From Hornefia porci (GTDB taxonomy: Bacteria > Bacillota > Clostridia > Peptostreptococcales > Anaerovoracaceae): a stretch of 64,000 bases of DNA. Positions within the stretch are counted from its first letter, which is position 1, and every line of letters starts with the position of its first letter. Shown piece by piece: positions 1 through 8,338 of this stretch. The notes under the pieces are model-generated. The model was not told where the DNA came from. It saw only the letters and a program-made list of their open reading frames with translations, and did no database searches. The DNA is taken from assembly GCF_001940235.1 (NCBI RefSeq), contig NZ_MJIE01000001.1, forward strand, positions 620,001 to 684,000. The letters are read 5' to 3'. Position numbers and translations under genes: made by a program.

Positions 1-866
1 ATCGGCGGTTGTATAACACTTCTGTTTCTCAGTGCATGAATCGCCGCTCTCTGGGAAACAGACGGAGCCGTGAAAACAACATTCTCGTTAATGGACTGAA
101 GCGTTCTGACAATATAGTCGGGTGCGATAATGTTTCCAATCCGCCAGCCGGTCATTGTAAAATCCTTAGAAAAGCTGTTAATAACACAGGTGCGTCTCTT
201 CATGTTTCCAATTGATACAAATGGCACAAAAGGATGCTGATAACTGAACGCCGTATAAATATCATCCGAGATAACGATCAGATCGTACCGTTCAGCAATA
301 TCTGCAATCTTTTTCATCGTATCGACGGTAAGACAGTTCCCTGTCGGGTTGCTTGGCGTATTAATCACGAGAGCCTTTGTTCTCTCATTAATTAACGATT
401 CCAGCCGGCCGATATCAATCTGAAAATCTTCTTCCTCATATGTAGGAAGTTCCACCGGAACACCCCTTGCCAATTCCACCTGCTGTGGATATGGCGTAAA
501 ATACGGCGCCTGTAAAATAACTTCATCGCCATCGTCAAGAATAGCTTCCATAATCAGATACATGGCCAGACATCCGCTGGCAGTGACAAAAATCTCTTCA
601 TCCTTCAAATCCAGATTGAAACTATCTTTATAGTATTTGCGTATTTCTGTACGGAGCTCCGGATCACCGCGAAATTCCGTATATTTAGTATGTCCCGCCA
701 ACGCGTCACTATACGCTCCGTCAATGATAATTTTATTTGTCGTCCAATCAGGATCGCCCAGGCTTAAATTAATCACATCATTATAGTTCTTCGCTAATTC
801 ATCCACCTTCCCCATTGGCGTGGAAATGTCTTTCCAGTACCGTTTTGAAATAAACTTATGTCTCAT
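1..866 (-). CDS. PLP-dependent aminotransferase class I/II (3' end beyond window)
   Basis: Fold-type I aminotransferase cut by the left window edge; about 288 codons are visible and the C-terminal part is missing. It would move an amino group between an amino acid and a 2-oxo acid in the cytosol; the substrate cannot be read. Family landmarks seen in order: GDPDW near the N-terminus, NTPSNPTG, the SDDIY segment that contacts the cofactor, and SFSKDFTMTGWRIG with the Schiff-base lysine. The ATG at 866 follows a GGAGGA ribosome site. It is divergent from an IclR regulator, and two palindromes in the shared spacer suggest that regulator controls it. Confidence 0.9.
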   Translation of the reverse strand, partial: MRHKFISKRYWKDISTPMGKVDELAKNYNDVINLSLGDPDWTTNKIIIDGAYSDALAGHTKYTEFRGDPELRTEIRKYYKDSFNLDLKDEEIFVTASGCLAMYLIMEAILDDGDEVILQAPYFTPYPQQVELARGVPVELPTYEEEDFQIDIGRLESLINERTKALVINTPSNPTGNCLTVDTMKKIADIAERYDLIVISDDIYTAFSYQHPFVPFVSIGNMKRRTCVINSFSKDFTMTGWRIGNIIAPDYIVRTLQSINENVVFTAPSVSQRAAIHALRNRSVIQPP

Positions 867-936
867 TTTCTGTGCTTTCCTCCTCCTTGACAAAATTCTC
901 TACTGTTTTATAATTGTGACAAACCTTTATTTTTTT

Positions 937-990
937 GAAACGCCGTTTCTAAAAGCGATTGCTGTATTTTTATTTTTGAAACACAGTTTC
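937..990. promoter_or_regulatory. Twin GAAAC-N3-GTTTC palindromes, likely IclR operators
   Basis: Two near-identical 13-bp palindromes, GAAACGCCGTTTC (937-949) and GAAACACAGTTTC (978-990), lie 41 bp centre to centre in the spacer between the divergent aminotransferase and IclR genes. The spacing is about four helical turns, so bound dimers would sit on one face of the DNA. IclR proteins commonly bind short palindromes in the divergent spacer next to their own gene. That this IclR protein binds here is inference. Confidence 0.6.
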
Positions 991-1076
991 ATTTTTAGTT
1001 TTGACTATTATATCCAACAAGCAGGGATTGTCAAGATTTTTTTGAATTTTTATTATTTTGATTGGAGAACTGATTG

Positions 1077-1859
1077 ATGAACGAAAAAAATAATGTAGCC
1101 TCTGTTGAACGTACTATACTTCTGATCAGAGCAATATCATTATCTCCGGAGCCTGTCGGCGTCACAGAGCTTTCAAGGCAGACCGGTATCCCCAAACCAA
1201 CCGTTTCCCGTTTTTGCGTAACTCTGGCTAATCTCGGGATGCTCGACCGAAACGAACAGGACGAATATTCTCTGGGATTGATTTTTATCGCATTAGGCGA
1301 ACGCGTTAAAGCATCCCGTAATTCTGCGGAAATTGCCCAGCCGTATATAGATAAACTGGCTAAGGATATCGGAGAGAGCATCAATCTCGGTATCTGCAAT
1401 GAAGATACGGTCTACACAATATATAATGTATCGGGAGAATCTTCTGTACTAGTATCCAAATTAGTGCCGATTTCTCCTTTGTATTGCTCTTCTTTAGGAA
1501 AAATATTTCTGATGCACCGGAGTAAAGATGAAATAATCTCCTTTTTTGATCAGGAACTCCCAAAACGAACGATATACACACAAACAACCTACGAGGATTA
1601 TCTTAACTGGAAGCAGGAATACAATGAAACAGGGGTTACAACAGAGACGGAAGAATATGAATACGGATTATCTTGCATCGCCGCGCCGCTATATGATCAC
1701 GAAAAAAAATTAATCGCCGCTATAAGTCTCTCTGCCCCTACAAGCCGTCTTGAACTGAAGGGACGCAAGGAACTGGCTCAGAAGCTGAAATCGACCGCAT
1801 CTGAAATTTCTGCGATTTACGATAAACTTTATATAAGAAGAAAAAATATATTGGGGTGA
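1077..1859 (+). CDS. IclR-family transcriptional regulator
   Basis: Cytosolic DNA-binding regulator of about 260 residues, the usual IclR length. The N-terminal winged helix (about residues 5-65) includes the typical GVTELSRQTGIPKPTVSRF recognition region; the rest is the ligand-binding domain with the DHEKKLIAAISLSAPTSR-like segment near the C-terminus. I chose the ATG at 1077 because GGAG lies nine bases upstream; an in-frame TTG directly before it is less likely. It is divergent from the aminotransferase and probably controls it and itself through the twin palindromes. The effector is unknown. Confidence 0.9.
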   Translation: MNEKNNVASVERTILLIRAISLSPEPVGVTELSRQTGIPKPTVSRFCVTLANLGMLDRNEQDEYSLGLIFIALGERVKASRNSAEIAQPYIDKLAKDIGESINLGICNEDTVYTIYNVSGESSVLVSKLVPISPLYCSSLGKIFLMHRSKDEIISFFDQELPKRTIYTQTTYEDYLNWKQEYNETGVTTETEEYEYGLSCIAAPLYDHEKKLIAAISLSAPTSRLELKGRKELAQKLKSTASEISAIYDKLYIRRKNILG

Positions 1860-1880
1860 TTCGATTTTTTCGAATCACCC
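1854..1880. terminator. Hairpin between convergent genes
   Basis: A perfect 11-bp stem (GGGTGATTCGA with TCGAATCACCC) and a five-T loop span the stop codon of the IclR gene and end directly at the stop codon of the convergent membrane-protein gene. There is no U-tract on either side, so it is a transcription barrier or 3'-end protecting hairpin rather than a textbook intrinsic terminator. Confidence 0.55.
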
Positions 1881-2540
1881 TCACTCCGCCGGCAGAACAC
1901 GCGCCTCAGCCTTTCGGAAGAGCCTCGTATAGATGCGCACCACATTCCCCACCGTCAGGGCAGCGATGACTGTCCCCTCGCGGACGCCGGTCAGCGCGTG
2001 AAGACAGAAGATGCACATGAGCGCCGCACACGCGACCATAATCGTATCGGAAACGAAACGGACGAACCCGAAGCTTCTGTGGCTGACCTTCGCAATCGTG
2101 TTTGCGAATCCGTCGCCCGGGAGCATAACCACGTTCCCGACGAATTCAAGATATGCGCCGAAGGACATGATTAAGATGCCGATTCCCAGTGCCGCCAGCT
2201 TCGTTCCGTAGTTCTGCGGCTCCAGAGGAGTGAGAAGCCACATTCCGAAATCGATGCAGTACCCGAAAATCAGCGTGACTCCCAGCTGCAGGAGCATCTC
2301 GATTTTACTGACACGGCCTTTCAGAATCACGATCTGCGCCGCCACAAGCAGATAGTTGAACAGAATCGTCCACTGTCCCATCGTAAGCACGGGCCAGATC
2401 AGCGACAGTGTATACGGTACCGAGGAAATCGCCGAGGTGCCCAGACCTGCCTTTGTAACAAAGGATATGCCGAACGCCACAAAAAAAAGACCTGTGAAAA
2501 AAATACAATAACGACGGAAAATATAGTTTTTTCTCTTCAT
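1881..2540 (-). CDS. YczE/YitT-like integral membrane protein
   Basis: Membrane protein of about 219 residues with five or so hydrophobic segments. The N-terminal segment reads FVAFGISFVTKAGLGTSAIS, and later GNVVMLPGDGFANTIA; both are typical of the YczE/YyaS/YitT group, whose transport role is not established. The ATG at 2540 follows GAGGAG at a good distance, so the upstream in-frame ATG at 2576 is less likely. It ends against the IclR gene and starts 30 bases after the DUF1848 gene, with which it is probably cotranscribed. Confidence 0.75.
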   Translation of the reverse strand: MKRKNYIFRRYCIFFTGLFFVAFGISFVTKAGLGTSAISSVPYTLSLIWPVLTMGQWTILFNYLLVAAQIVILKGRVSKIEMLLQLGVTLIFGYCIDFGMWLLTPLEPQNYGTKLAALGIGILIMSFGAYLEFVGNVVMLPGDGFANTIAKVSHRSFGFVRFVSDTIMVACAALMCIFCLHALTGVREGTVIAALTVGNVVRIYTRLFRKAEARVLPAE

Positions 2541-2572
2541 AAAAAAATGCTCCTCTTCATTTGTCAGGTCCG

Positions 2573-3508
2573 TCACAGCCGCGCGAACACGTCGAGCTGC
2601 GGACTGACCCAGGACTGCTGCTGCGCGTCTGAAACAATGTCCCCCGGCATGGAATTCCCGATCAGAAAAGGAGATTCCGGATCATGACGTTTCATATTCT
2701 GCGCGACCAGCTTCCGGTCATAGTTGGCGTAACAGTATCTGCAGCCGTGACCGCAGGTATTATAGACTCCGATATCCGCGTTCAGAAGACAGTCGCACTC
2801 CTTTCTGGCCCGCGGAAGCGCGGGCACGTCCAGAGTGACACCCAGCGCACGCTCCAGAACGCCTCGTGAAAGACAGCCTCCGGCATTAACATCAGGGCCT
2901 GCAAGAGACGGATCCTCGCAACAGAGATACAGTACCATGCCATTTTCTCCGGCAATTTCCGCCATCTGTGAAACCAGGATTCTCTGGTCTCCGGAAGACA
3001 CCGGCCTCACCTCCGGAAAATTTCTGGTCGTTTTTTTATAGAGATCAATAAAACTGATTACGCACTGGCCGGTGCTCCCCTTCAGTTCTTCCGCCATCCT
3101 TCGGAAGGCCTTCAGATGATAGTCCACGCTGTACTTTTCGCTGATGAACACAGGATCGTACCGCCAGCCGCAGCTGTGAAATCCCACATGCTCCGAGAGG
3201 GCGCACAACGCTTCTGTGACCCGTTCCGCAGGAGGCACATATGGCTCGATTTCCGGTCCATAGGATGTGACGGTCACAGACCAGAATGTGTTGAACGCGT
3301 CGAGCTCCGCAATGCGGGGAAGCATTGGCTCCGGATTTTTGGTGCAGAAGACGATGGCGTCCACAACAGCGGGATCCAGTCTGTAACGGAGCACTCTCCG
3401 CGGGTCAAACGGATTTCTTGCCATCACAAAACCGTCCCGGATCCGGTTATAGAACCAGGGACTGAAAAAAGCGGGTATATCTGTTCTGCTTCCGGTATTT
3501 ATGATCAT
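2573..3508 (-). CDS. DUF1848 family protein
   Basis: About 311 residues. The N-terminus IINTGSRTDIPAFFSPWF and the C-terminal cysteine set NADIGVYNTCGHGCRYCYANY match DUF1848, a family of unknown biochemical function. The CxxxCxxC spacing (C-G-H-G-C-R-Y-C) resembles a radical-SAM or Fe-S binding triad but sits near the C-terminus. Translation can be opened further upstream to 3778 in frame, but that part is antisense to the rubredoxin domains of the neighbour, so I start at the ATG at 3508. It follows the flavodiiron gene in the same direction with a gap of about 100 bp. Confidence 0.75.
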   Translation of the reverse strand: MIINTGSRTDIPAFFSPWFYNRIRDGFVMARNPFDPRRVLRYRLDPAVVDAIVFCTKNPEPMLPRIAELDAFNTFWSVTVTSYGPEIEPYVPPAERVTEALCALSEHVGFHSCGWRYDPVFISEKYSVDYHLKAFRRMAEELKGSTGQCVISFIDLYKKTTRNFPEVRPVSSGDQRILVSQMAEIAGENGMVLYLCCEDPSLAGPDVNAGGCLSRGVLERALGVTLDVPALPRARKECDCLLNADIGVYNTCGHGCRYCYANYDRKLVAQNMKRHDPESPFLIGNSMPGDIVSDAQQQSWVSPQLDVFARL

Positions 3509-3605
3509 ATTCCGACCTTCATCACTGAGAACTGCCTCTTTCCGGACTCTGAGCTCTTTCTGAAAACGAGGCCGCTGCGACTTCAGCGACCTCGTTGAAC
3601 TGTGC

Positions 3606-5216
3606 TTATTTTTCTTCCTCGAACATGGTTTTCGGCACCTTGCAGACCGGGCAACGGAAGTCTTCCGGAACGTTCTCCCAGAGCGTCCCCGGTTTGATTC
3701 CGTGCTCCGGAGCACCCTCTGCCTCGCTATAAGTCCATCCGCAGACGGAGCACTTGTACACGCGGCTTCCCGGAGCATTTCCGGTCGTCTCCGCAGCGTC
3801 TTCTTCTGCAGCCGGTGCTCCGGTGCCGCCCTTCTCCTGGAATTTGGATTTCGGTACCTTGCAGACCGGACAGCGGAAGTCTTCCGGGAGATCCTCCCAT
3901 CTGGTTCCCGCCGGGATTCCTTTGTCCGGAGCGCCCTCAGCCTCGTTATAGGTCCATCCGCAGACGGAGCACTGGAAGCTTCTGCCCTCTGCCTCCGGTG
4001 CGCCGGCGGCCTCTGCGGCAGGCGCCTCCTTCGACAGCAGCGCCTCTACCAGCGCCGGGATCTTCGCGAGATCATCTTCATCCGGATTCCAAAGGGATTT
4101 AACCTGCTCGTTGACGACCTGAAAACCGGATTTCTGCAGTTCATCACGGATAATGTCCACGGACTCGCCGCTCCATCCGTAGCAGCCGAAGGCCGCCGCC
4201 TTCTTGCCTTTAAACCGCAGTGTACGCAGGAAGGCGAGCCATCCCGCCACAGAAGTCAGAACATCGTTGACGCAGGTCGGAGAACCGACAGCAATCGCTT
4301 TCGATTTGAAGACCTCCGTCATGATTTCATTTTTGTCCACCTTGGAGATGTTCAGCACCTTGACCGTTGTCTCCGGGCTCTGGCGGTGAATCTCATCCGC
4401 GATTGTATGTGCGATTTTCTTTGTTCCGTCCCACATGGTATCATAGGCGACAGTCACCTGATCCTCCTGATAAGTGTCCGCCCATTCCCTGTATTTCTCG
4501 ACAATCTGCATCGGATTATCTCTCCAGATCGCTCCGTGAGAAGGACAGATCATGTCGATCGGCAGATTCAGCGCCGCAATCTCGTCCAGCTTGGGATTCA
4601 CGAAATCCGCAAACGGATTGATAATGTTGGTGAAGTATTTAAGGGCCTCCTTATACAGCAGCCCCTGGTCTGCCAGATCGTTGAACAGTTCGCCCACCGC
4701 GAAGTGCTGTCCGAACGCGTCCATGGAAAACAGGATATTGTCTCCGGTCATGTATGTGGCCATGGAATCCGGCCAGTGGAGCATCTTCATCTCGACGAAG
4801 ATCAGCTTCTTGCCGTTCCCGATGTCCAGGCTGTCGCCTGTCTTGACCACATGGAAGTCCCATCCGTGCTTTCCGTACTGACCCTCCAGGCTCTTGACCG
4901 CCTCTTCGGTACAGTAGATCGGCGTATCGGGGATTTCCTCCATCAGCGCGCTCAGAGATCCGGAGTGATCCTGCTCGCCGTGCTGCATTACGATATAATC
5001 AATTTTGTTCAGATCGATTTCCGATTTCAGGTTCTCCATGAACCATTCCTTATGCGGCAGCCATACGGTATCCATCAGTACAGTCTTGCCCTCTTCAATC
5101 AGATAGGCGTTCTGACTGGAGCCGTTCAGAATGGAATATTCGTCTCCGTGAAAGGTTTCCAGTTCCCAGTCGATGTAACCGACCCAGCTGACATTGTTTT
5201 TAACTAATTTCCTCAT
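3606..5216 (-). CDS. FprA-type flavodiiron protein with two C-terminal rubredoxin domains
   Basis: 536 residues. Flavodiiron proteins reduce O2 to water or NO to N2O in the anaerobic cytosol. The metallo-beta-lactamase-like domain (about 1-250) has the diiron ligands H79, E81, D83, H147, D166 and H227. A flavodoxin-like FMN domain follows (about 253-395). Then come two rubredoxin domains, with CxxC pairs C416/C419 plus C449/C452 and C489/C492 plus C522/C525, separated by an Ala/Pro/Glu linker. One rubredoxin tail is known in enterobacterial flavorubredoxin; two in tandem is unusual. The start at 5216 begins MRKLVKNN and is full length for the core. Confidence 0.93.
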   Translation of the reverse strand: MRKLVKNNVSWVGYIDWELETFHGDEYSILNGSSQNAYLIEEGKTVLMDTVWLPHKEWFMENLKSEIDLNKIDYIVMQHGEQDHSGSLSALMEEIPDTPIYCTEEAVKSLEGQYGKHGWDFHVVKTGDSLDIGNGKKLIFVEMKMLHWPDSMATYMTGDNILFSMDAFGQHFAVGELFNDLADQGLLYKEALKYFTNIINPFADFVNPKLDEIAALNLPIDMICPSHGAIWRDNPMQIVEKYREWADTYQEDQVTVAYDTMWDGTKKIAHTIADEIHRQSPETTVKVLNISKVDKNEIMTEVFKSKAIAVGSPTCVNDVLTSVAGWLAFLRTLRFKGKKAAAFGCYGWSGESVDIIRDELQKSGFQVVNEQVKSLWNPDEDDLAKIPALVEALLSKEAPAAEAAGAPEAEGRSFQCSVCGWTYNEAEGAPDKGIPAGTRWEDLPEDFRCPVCKVPKSKFQEKGGTGAPAAEEDAAETTGNAPGSRVYKCSVCGWTYSEAEGAPEHGIKPGTLWENVPEDFRCPVCKVPKTMFEEEK

Positions 5217-5402
5217 TTTGATTTCCTCTTTCTAACTAAAGGCCTTCCGGCCGCTGTCATACAGAAACAGTTATTCTGTGATTTTACTACCCTTTTCCCT
5301 TCCGTATGAAACCCCGAATTGCGAAAAAAGCACAGGTTTTCCGAGCCTTCCCGACCGCCGTCCGCAGGGCTCCGGTTCCTTTCGCGTCCGCAGCCGTTTC
5401 AC

Positions 5403-6749
5403 CTACAGACGGGTGTTCAGATATTCCTCCCAGATCTCCTCCGGAACCAGGCGTCCGCCTGTCGCCCAGCAGATCTGGACAGCGTTTTCCAGTCTCTCGC
5501 GAGTCAGGCCATGCTTTCTGCAATATTCCCCGGCCGCCGGATAACGGGAAAGCCCTACCGGACCGATAAACGCAGCGCAACTGGACGGCTCAATCCGCAC
5601 GTCCTCCGTCTCCATCAGCATCCGCATGTAATCGTACAGCTTGTCGTCGTTCAGCGTAAGATCTCCGGACACAAGGTTGTTGTCGATGCGGGTAACAAAG
5701 CCTGACGGACTGGCGCAGGCAAGACCGTCCGCATGGGTTATTCCGCTGAGACCGAAATCGTGAACGTTCGCCCTCTCATATCGCTGAGACGCGAAGCCGG
5801 CAAGCAGAGACGGACACATCACAGGTTCTGTAAAGAACACATGAACATTTTCTTTGTACAGGCGCTTCAGGCCGTAGCAGACGCCTCCGGGCGCACCGCC
5901 GACCCCGGCGGGAACGTAAACAATCAGGGGATGCTCCTCGTCGATCGTGATATGCATCTGCTCCATCTGCTCCTGAAGCCGGTGCGCTGCCACCGCATAA
6001 CCCAGGAACAGATCCACGGAATACTCGTCGTCAACAAAATAACTCATGGGATCGCGGTCGCTGTCCCTGCGTCCTTCCTCAACCGCCCTGGAATAGTCGT
6101 CTTCATACTCAATAACCTCCACGCCTTTGCTGCAGAGCATATCCTTTTTCCACTGCTTCGCATCAGCGGACATATGAACCTTGACGCGGAATCCCAGAAA
6201 GGCGCTCATGATACCGATGGAAAGTCCCAGGTTCCCGGTGGACCCCACCTGTACGGTATACTGTCCGAAGAATTTCTTCATCTCGTCGTCCGCCAGCCGG
6301 GCGTAATTGTCCTCCCGGGTCAGAAGGCCCGCCTCCATCGCCAGCGTTTCCGCATGCTTCAGCACTTCATAGATGCCGCCTCTCGCCTTGACCGAGCCGG
6401 CGATGGCCAGATGACTGTCCATCTTCAGCATCAGCATTCCCGGAATATCGACGTTCTCCCTGTCTGCCAGCTTCTGCTGCATGTTTGGAATACATTTCAG
6501 CGGAGATTCAATCAGACCGCCGGTTTCCTCCGTCTCCGGAAAACATTTCCGGATATAGGGCGCAAACCGGGCCAGGCGGTCCTCGGCGTCCGCGATATCC
6601 TCATCTGATACCACCAGCTGACACAGACCGTCGATGAGATCAACCGGCAGCAGTCTGTCGTTGATCCATATCGTTTCCTTCCGGTCGATCACATCCTGCA
6701 CCGCAGGATTTGCCGCGGCCAGCCTCTTTGCATATTCTTTTACTTCCAT
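5403..6749 (-). CDS. dsdA: D-serine dehydratase (D-serine ammonia-lyase)
   Basis: About 448 residues, the family's normal length. PLP-dependent conversion of D-serine to pyruvate and ammonia. Landmarks are KMDSHLAIAGSVKARGGIYE with the PLP lysine, the GSTGNLGLSIGIMSA phosphate/substrate loop, and VPAGVGGAPGGV. The ATG at 6749 sits behind GGGAGGAG; an upstream in-frame ATG at 6770 lies before that ribosome site. The gene stands alone between the flavodiiron gene and a small divergent secreted or anchored protein. It fits an amino-acid-fermenting anaerobe. Confidence 0.92.
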   Translation of the reverse strand: MEVKEYAKRLAAANPAVQDVIDRKETIWINDRLLPVDLIDGLCQLVVSDEDIADAEDRLARFAPYIRKCFPETEETGGLIESPLKCIPNMQQKLADRENVDIPGMLMLKMDSHLAIAGSVKARGGIYEVLKHAETLAMEAGLLTREDNYARLADDEMKKFFGQYTVQVGSTGNLGLSIGIMSAFLGFRVKVHMSADAKQWKKDMLCSKGVEVIEYEDDYSRAVEEGRRDSDRDPMSYFVDDEYSVDLFLGYAVAAHRLQEQMEQMHITIDEEHPLIVYVPAGVGGAPGGVCYGLKRLYKENVHVFFTEPVMCPSLLAGFASQRYERANVHDFGLSGITHADGLACASPSGFVTRIDNNLVSGDLTLNDDKLYDYMRMLMETEDVRIEPSSCAAFIGPVGLSRYPAAGEYCRKHGLTRERLENAVQICWATGGRLVPEEIWEEYLNTRL

Positions 6750-7029
6750 AGGCTCCTCCCTGGCGTACAAAACAAGCCGTTATCTTAAGCCGTTACTTCC
6801 GGACGCGCCGCGCGCATGGAATCTTCATCGGAGCCGCCTCTCCGACCCGTCTCCCTCCGCGTGATATGCGGCATGTGTCACACGCATCCGGAAAGCTCTT
6901 ACTTCACTATACCACAAAATCCCGCCTCTGGAAAGAACATCATCTTCAAGTGCTCAACACATTCCTGTGGTATCCTGTTACAAATCAGAAGGAGTGACCG
7001 CACCGCGTACAGAAGGAGGAGATTACGTC

Positions 7030-7428
7030 ATGAAACACGGAGTCAGAAAAAAGCATCGCCTGCGCACCGCCCTGATCATTGTCCTGATCCTTGTGATCTG
7101 CGGATTCGCAGCCAAATATTTTATATATGACCCGGCGATGGAGAAGGCCGCAGAAACGACCTACGAAAAGGTCATTGAAAGCGCCACCTCAGATAACAGT
7201 GCCGAAAGCCGGAAAATCAAAGAAGCCGCCGACAGCCTTTCCGATTCGGACAAGGCCGCCGTCAGCAAAATCGTAAAAAAACATATCACCGCTTCCACTG
7301 CGGCAAAACTGCTGAAATATTACAAGGACGGTGATTATGATAAACTGAAGGAATTCGCTCAGGAGAACCTGTCCGATGAGGAGATGGCTCAGCTTTATGA
7401 GATTTATCAGAAAAACAGCAGTAACTGA
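7030..7428 (+). CDS. Small membrane-anchored protein of unknown function
   Basis: 132 residues. A basic N-terminus (KHGVRKKHR) is followed by one hydrophobic helix (about 12-35), then an alanine- and lysine-rich, helical, probably extracytoplasmic part with a repeated character: KEAADSLSDSDKAAVSKIVK and later LSDEEMAQLYEIYQK. I recognise no named family. The start follows AAGGAGGAG; an in-frame ATG at 6967 has no such site. It precedes an EamA transporter with overlap or near-contact, so the two are probably cotranscribed. Confidence 0.7.
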   Translation: MKHGVRKKHRLRTALIIVLILVICGFAAKYFIYDPAMEKAAETTYEKVIESATSDNSAESRKIKEAADSLSDSDKAAVSKIVKKHITASTAAKLLKYYKDGDYDKLKEFAQENLSDEEMAQLYEIYQKNSSN

Positions 7429-7432
7429 CAGA

Positions 7433-8338
7433 ATGACAGAAAGAACAGGAGAGACAATCAGAATTTACATCGCCTTCATCATCATCGCCGTATTCTGGGG
7501 GCTCTCTTTTTATGCCACTATTATCGCGCTCCGAAAACTGAGCACCTTCCAGGTTCTGCAGATGCGCTGGGGACTCTCTGCCGTGATTTTCCTGATTCTG
7601 ATCGCAGCAAAAAAGGTCCGTCTTCCCCATCGTCCCGCCGAGCTGAAATACGCGGTTCTCGCGGGACTCCTGCAGCCCTGCGTCTATTCCATGTTCGAAA
7701 CGCCGGGCATCGGACTGACCTCTTCCTCCGAATCCTCTTTATTTATCGCGACGATTCCCTGCATGACACTGATCTTCGGAATCCTGTTTTTCCACCGGAA
7801 AGCGCGTCCGCTGCTTCTTCTGGGAATCGCGGCCGCCTTCGGCGGCGTCCTGATTAACACTTTGTTCTCCCCATCCTTCTCGGCCGGCGGAAAGCTTACC
7901 GGATATTTTCTGCTGACCGGCGCTGTAATCACCGGGGGACTGTTTTCCCACGCGAGCAGCCGGGCGTCTGAAGCCTGCTCATCCATGCAGATTACAGCGC
8001 TGATGTCCCTGATGGCCGGCGGGTTTTTCTCCGTTATAAATGCTCTGAAGGGGGATTTCCTCCAGAGCATCCGACTTACGTTTTCCGACAGTCCCACGCT
8101 GACTGCCGTTCTGTTCCTGGGCGTCGGCTGCAGCTGTCTGTGTTACCTCGGGTTCAATTATGTGATCGGCAGGATGAACCCCGCCGCGGTCAGCAACATC
8201 TCCGCCAGTCTGACCACTACGGTAGGCGTGGTTTCCGGCGTCCTGTTCGCCGGCGATCCCTTCGGATGGTTCACGCTTGCGGCGCTGGGCTGCACAATCT
8301 GCGGCGTACTGCTCAGTTCCCGTGCCTCTACTTCATAA
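7433..8338 (+). CDS. EamA/DMT-superfamily transporter
   Basis: About 301 residues with ten predicted membrane helices in two EamA halves; the first helix starts at IYIAFIIIAVFWGLSFYA and the second half ends at FTLAALGCTICGVLLS. Such proteins export or exchange metabolites across the inner membrane; the substrate is unknown. The start is uncertain: ATG 7433 begins just before the first helix but has a weak ribosome site, while ATG 7376 has AGGAG upstream and would overlap the preceding gene by 53 bases. Its end overlaps by 11 bases the end of the convergent aldehyde dehydrogenase gene. Confidence 0.85.
   Translation: MTERTGETIRIYIAFIIIAVFWGLSFYATIIALRKLSTFQVLQMRWGLSAVIFLILIAAKKVRLPHRPAELKYAVLAGLLQPCVYSMFETPGIGLTSSSESSLFIATIPCMTLIFGILFFHRKARPLLLLGIAAAFGGVLINTLFSPSFSAGGKLTGYFLLTGAVITGGLFSHASSRASEACSSMQITALMSLMAGGFFSVINALKGDFLQSIRLTFSDSPTLTAVLFLGVGCSCLCYLGFNYVIGRMNPAAVSNISASLTTTVGVVSGVLFAGDPFGWFTLAALGCTICGVLLSSRASTS

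Noticed and set aside
3702..5207. A 501-codon plus-strand open frame
   Set aside because: It is antisense to the flavodiiron/rubredoxin gene, has no ribosome site and no recognisable domain; GC-rich antisense frames stay open by chance.
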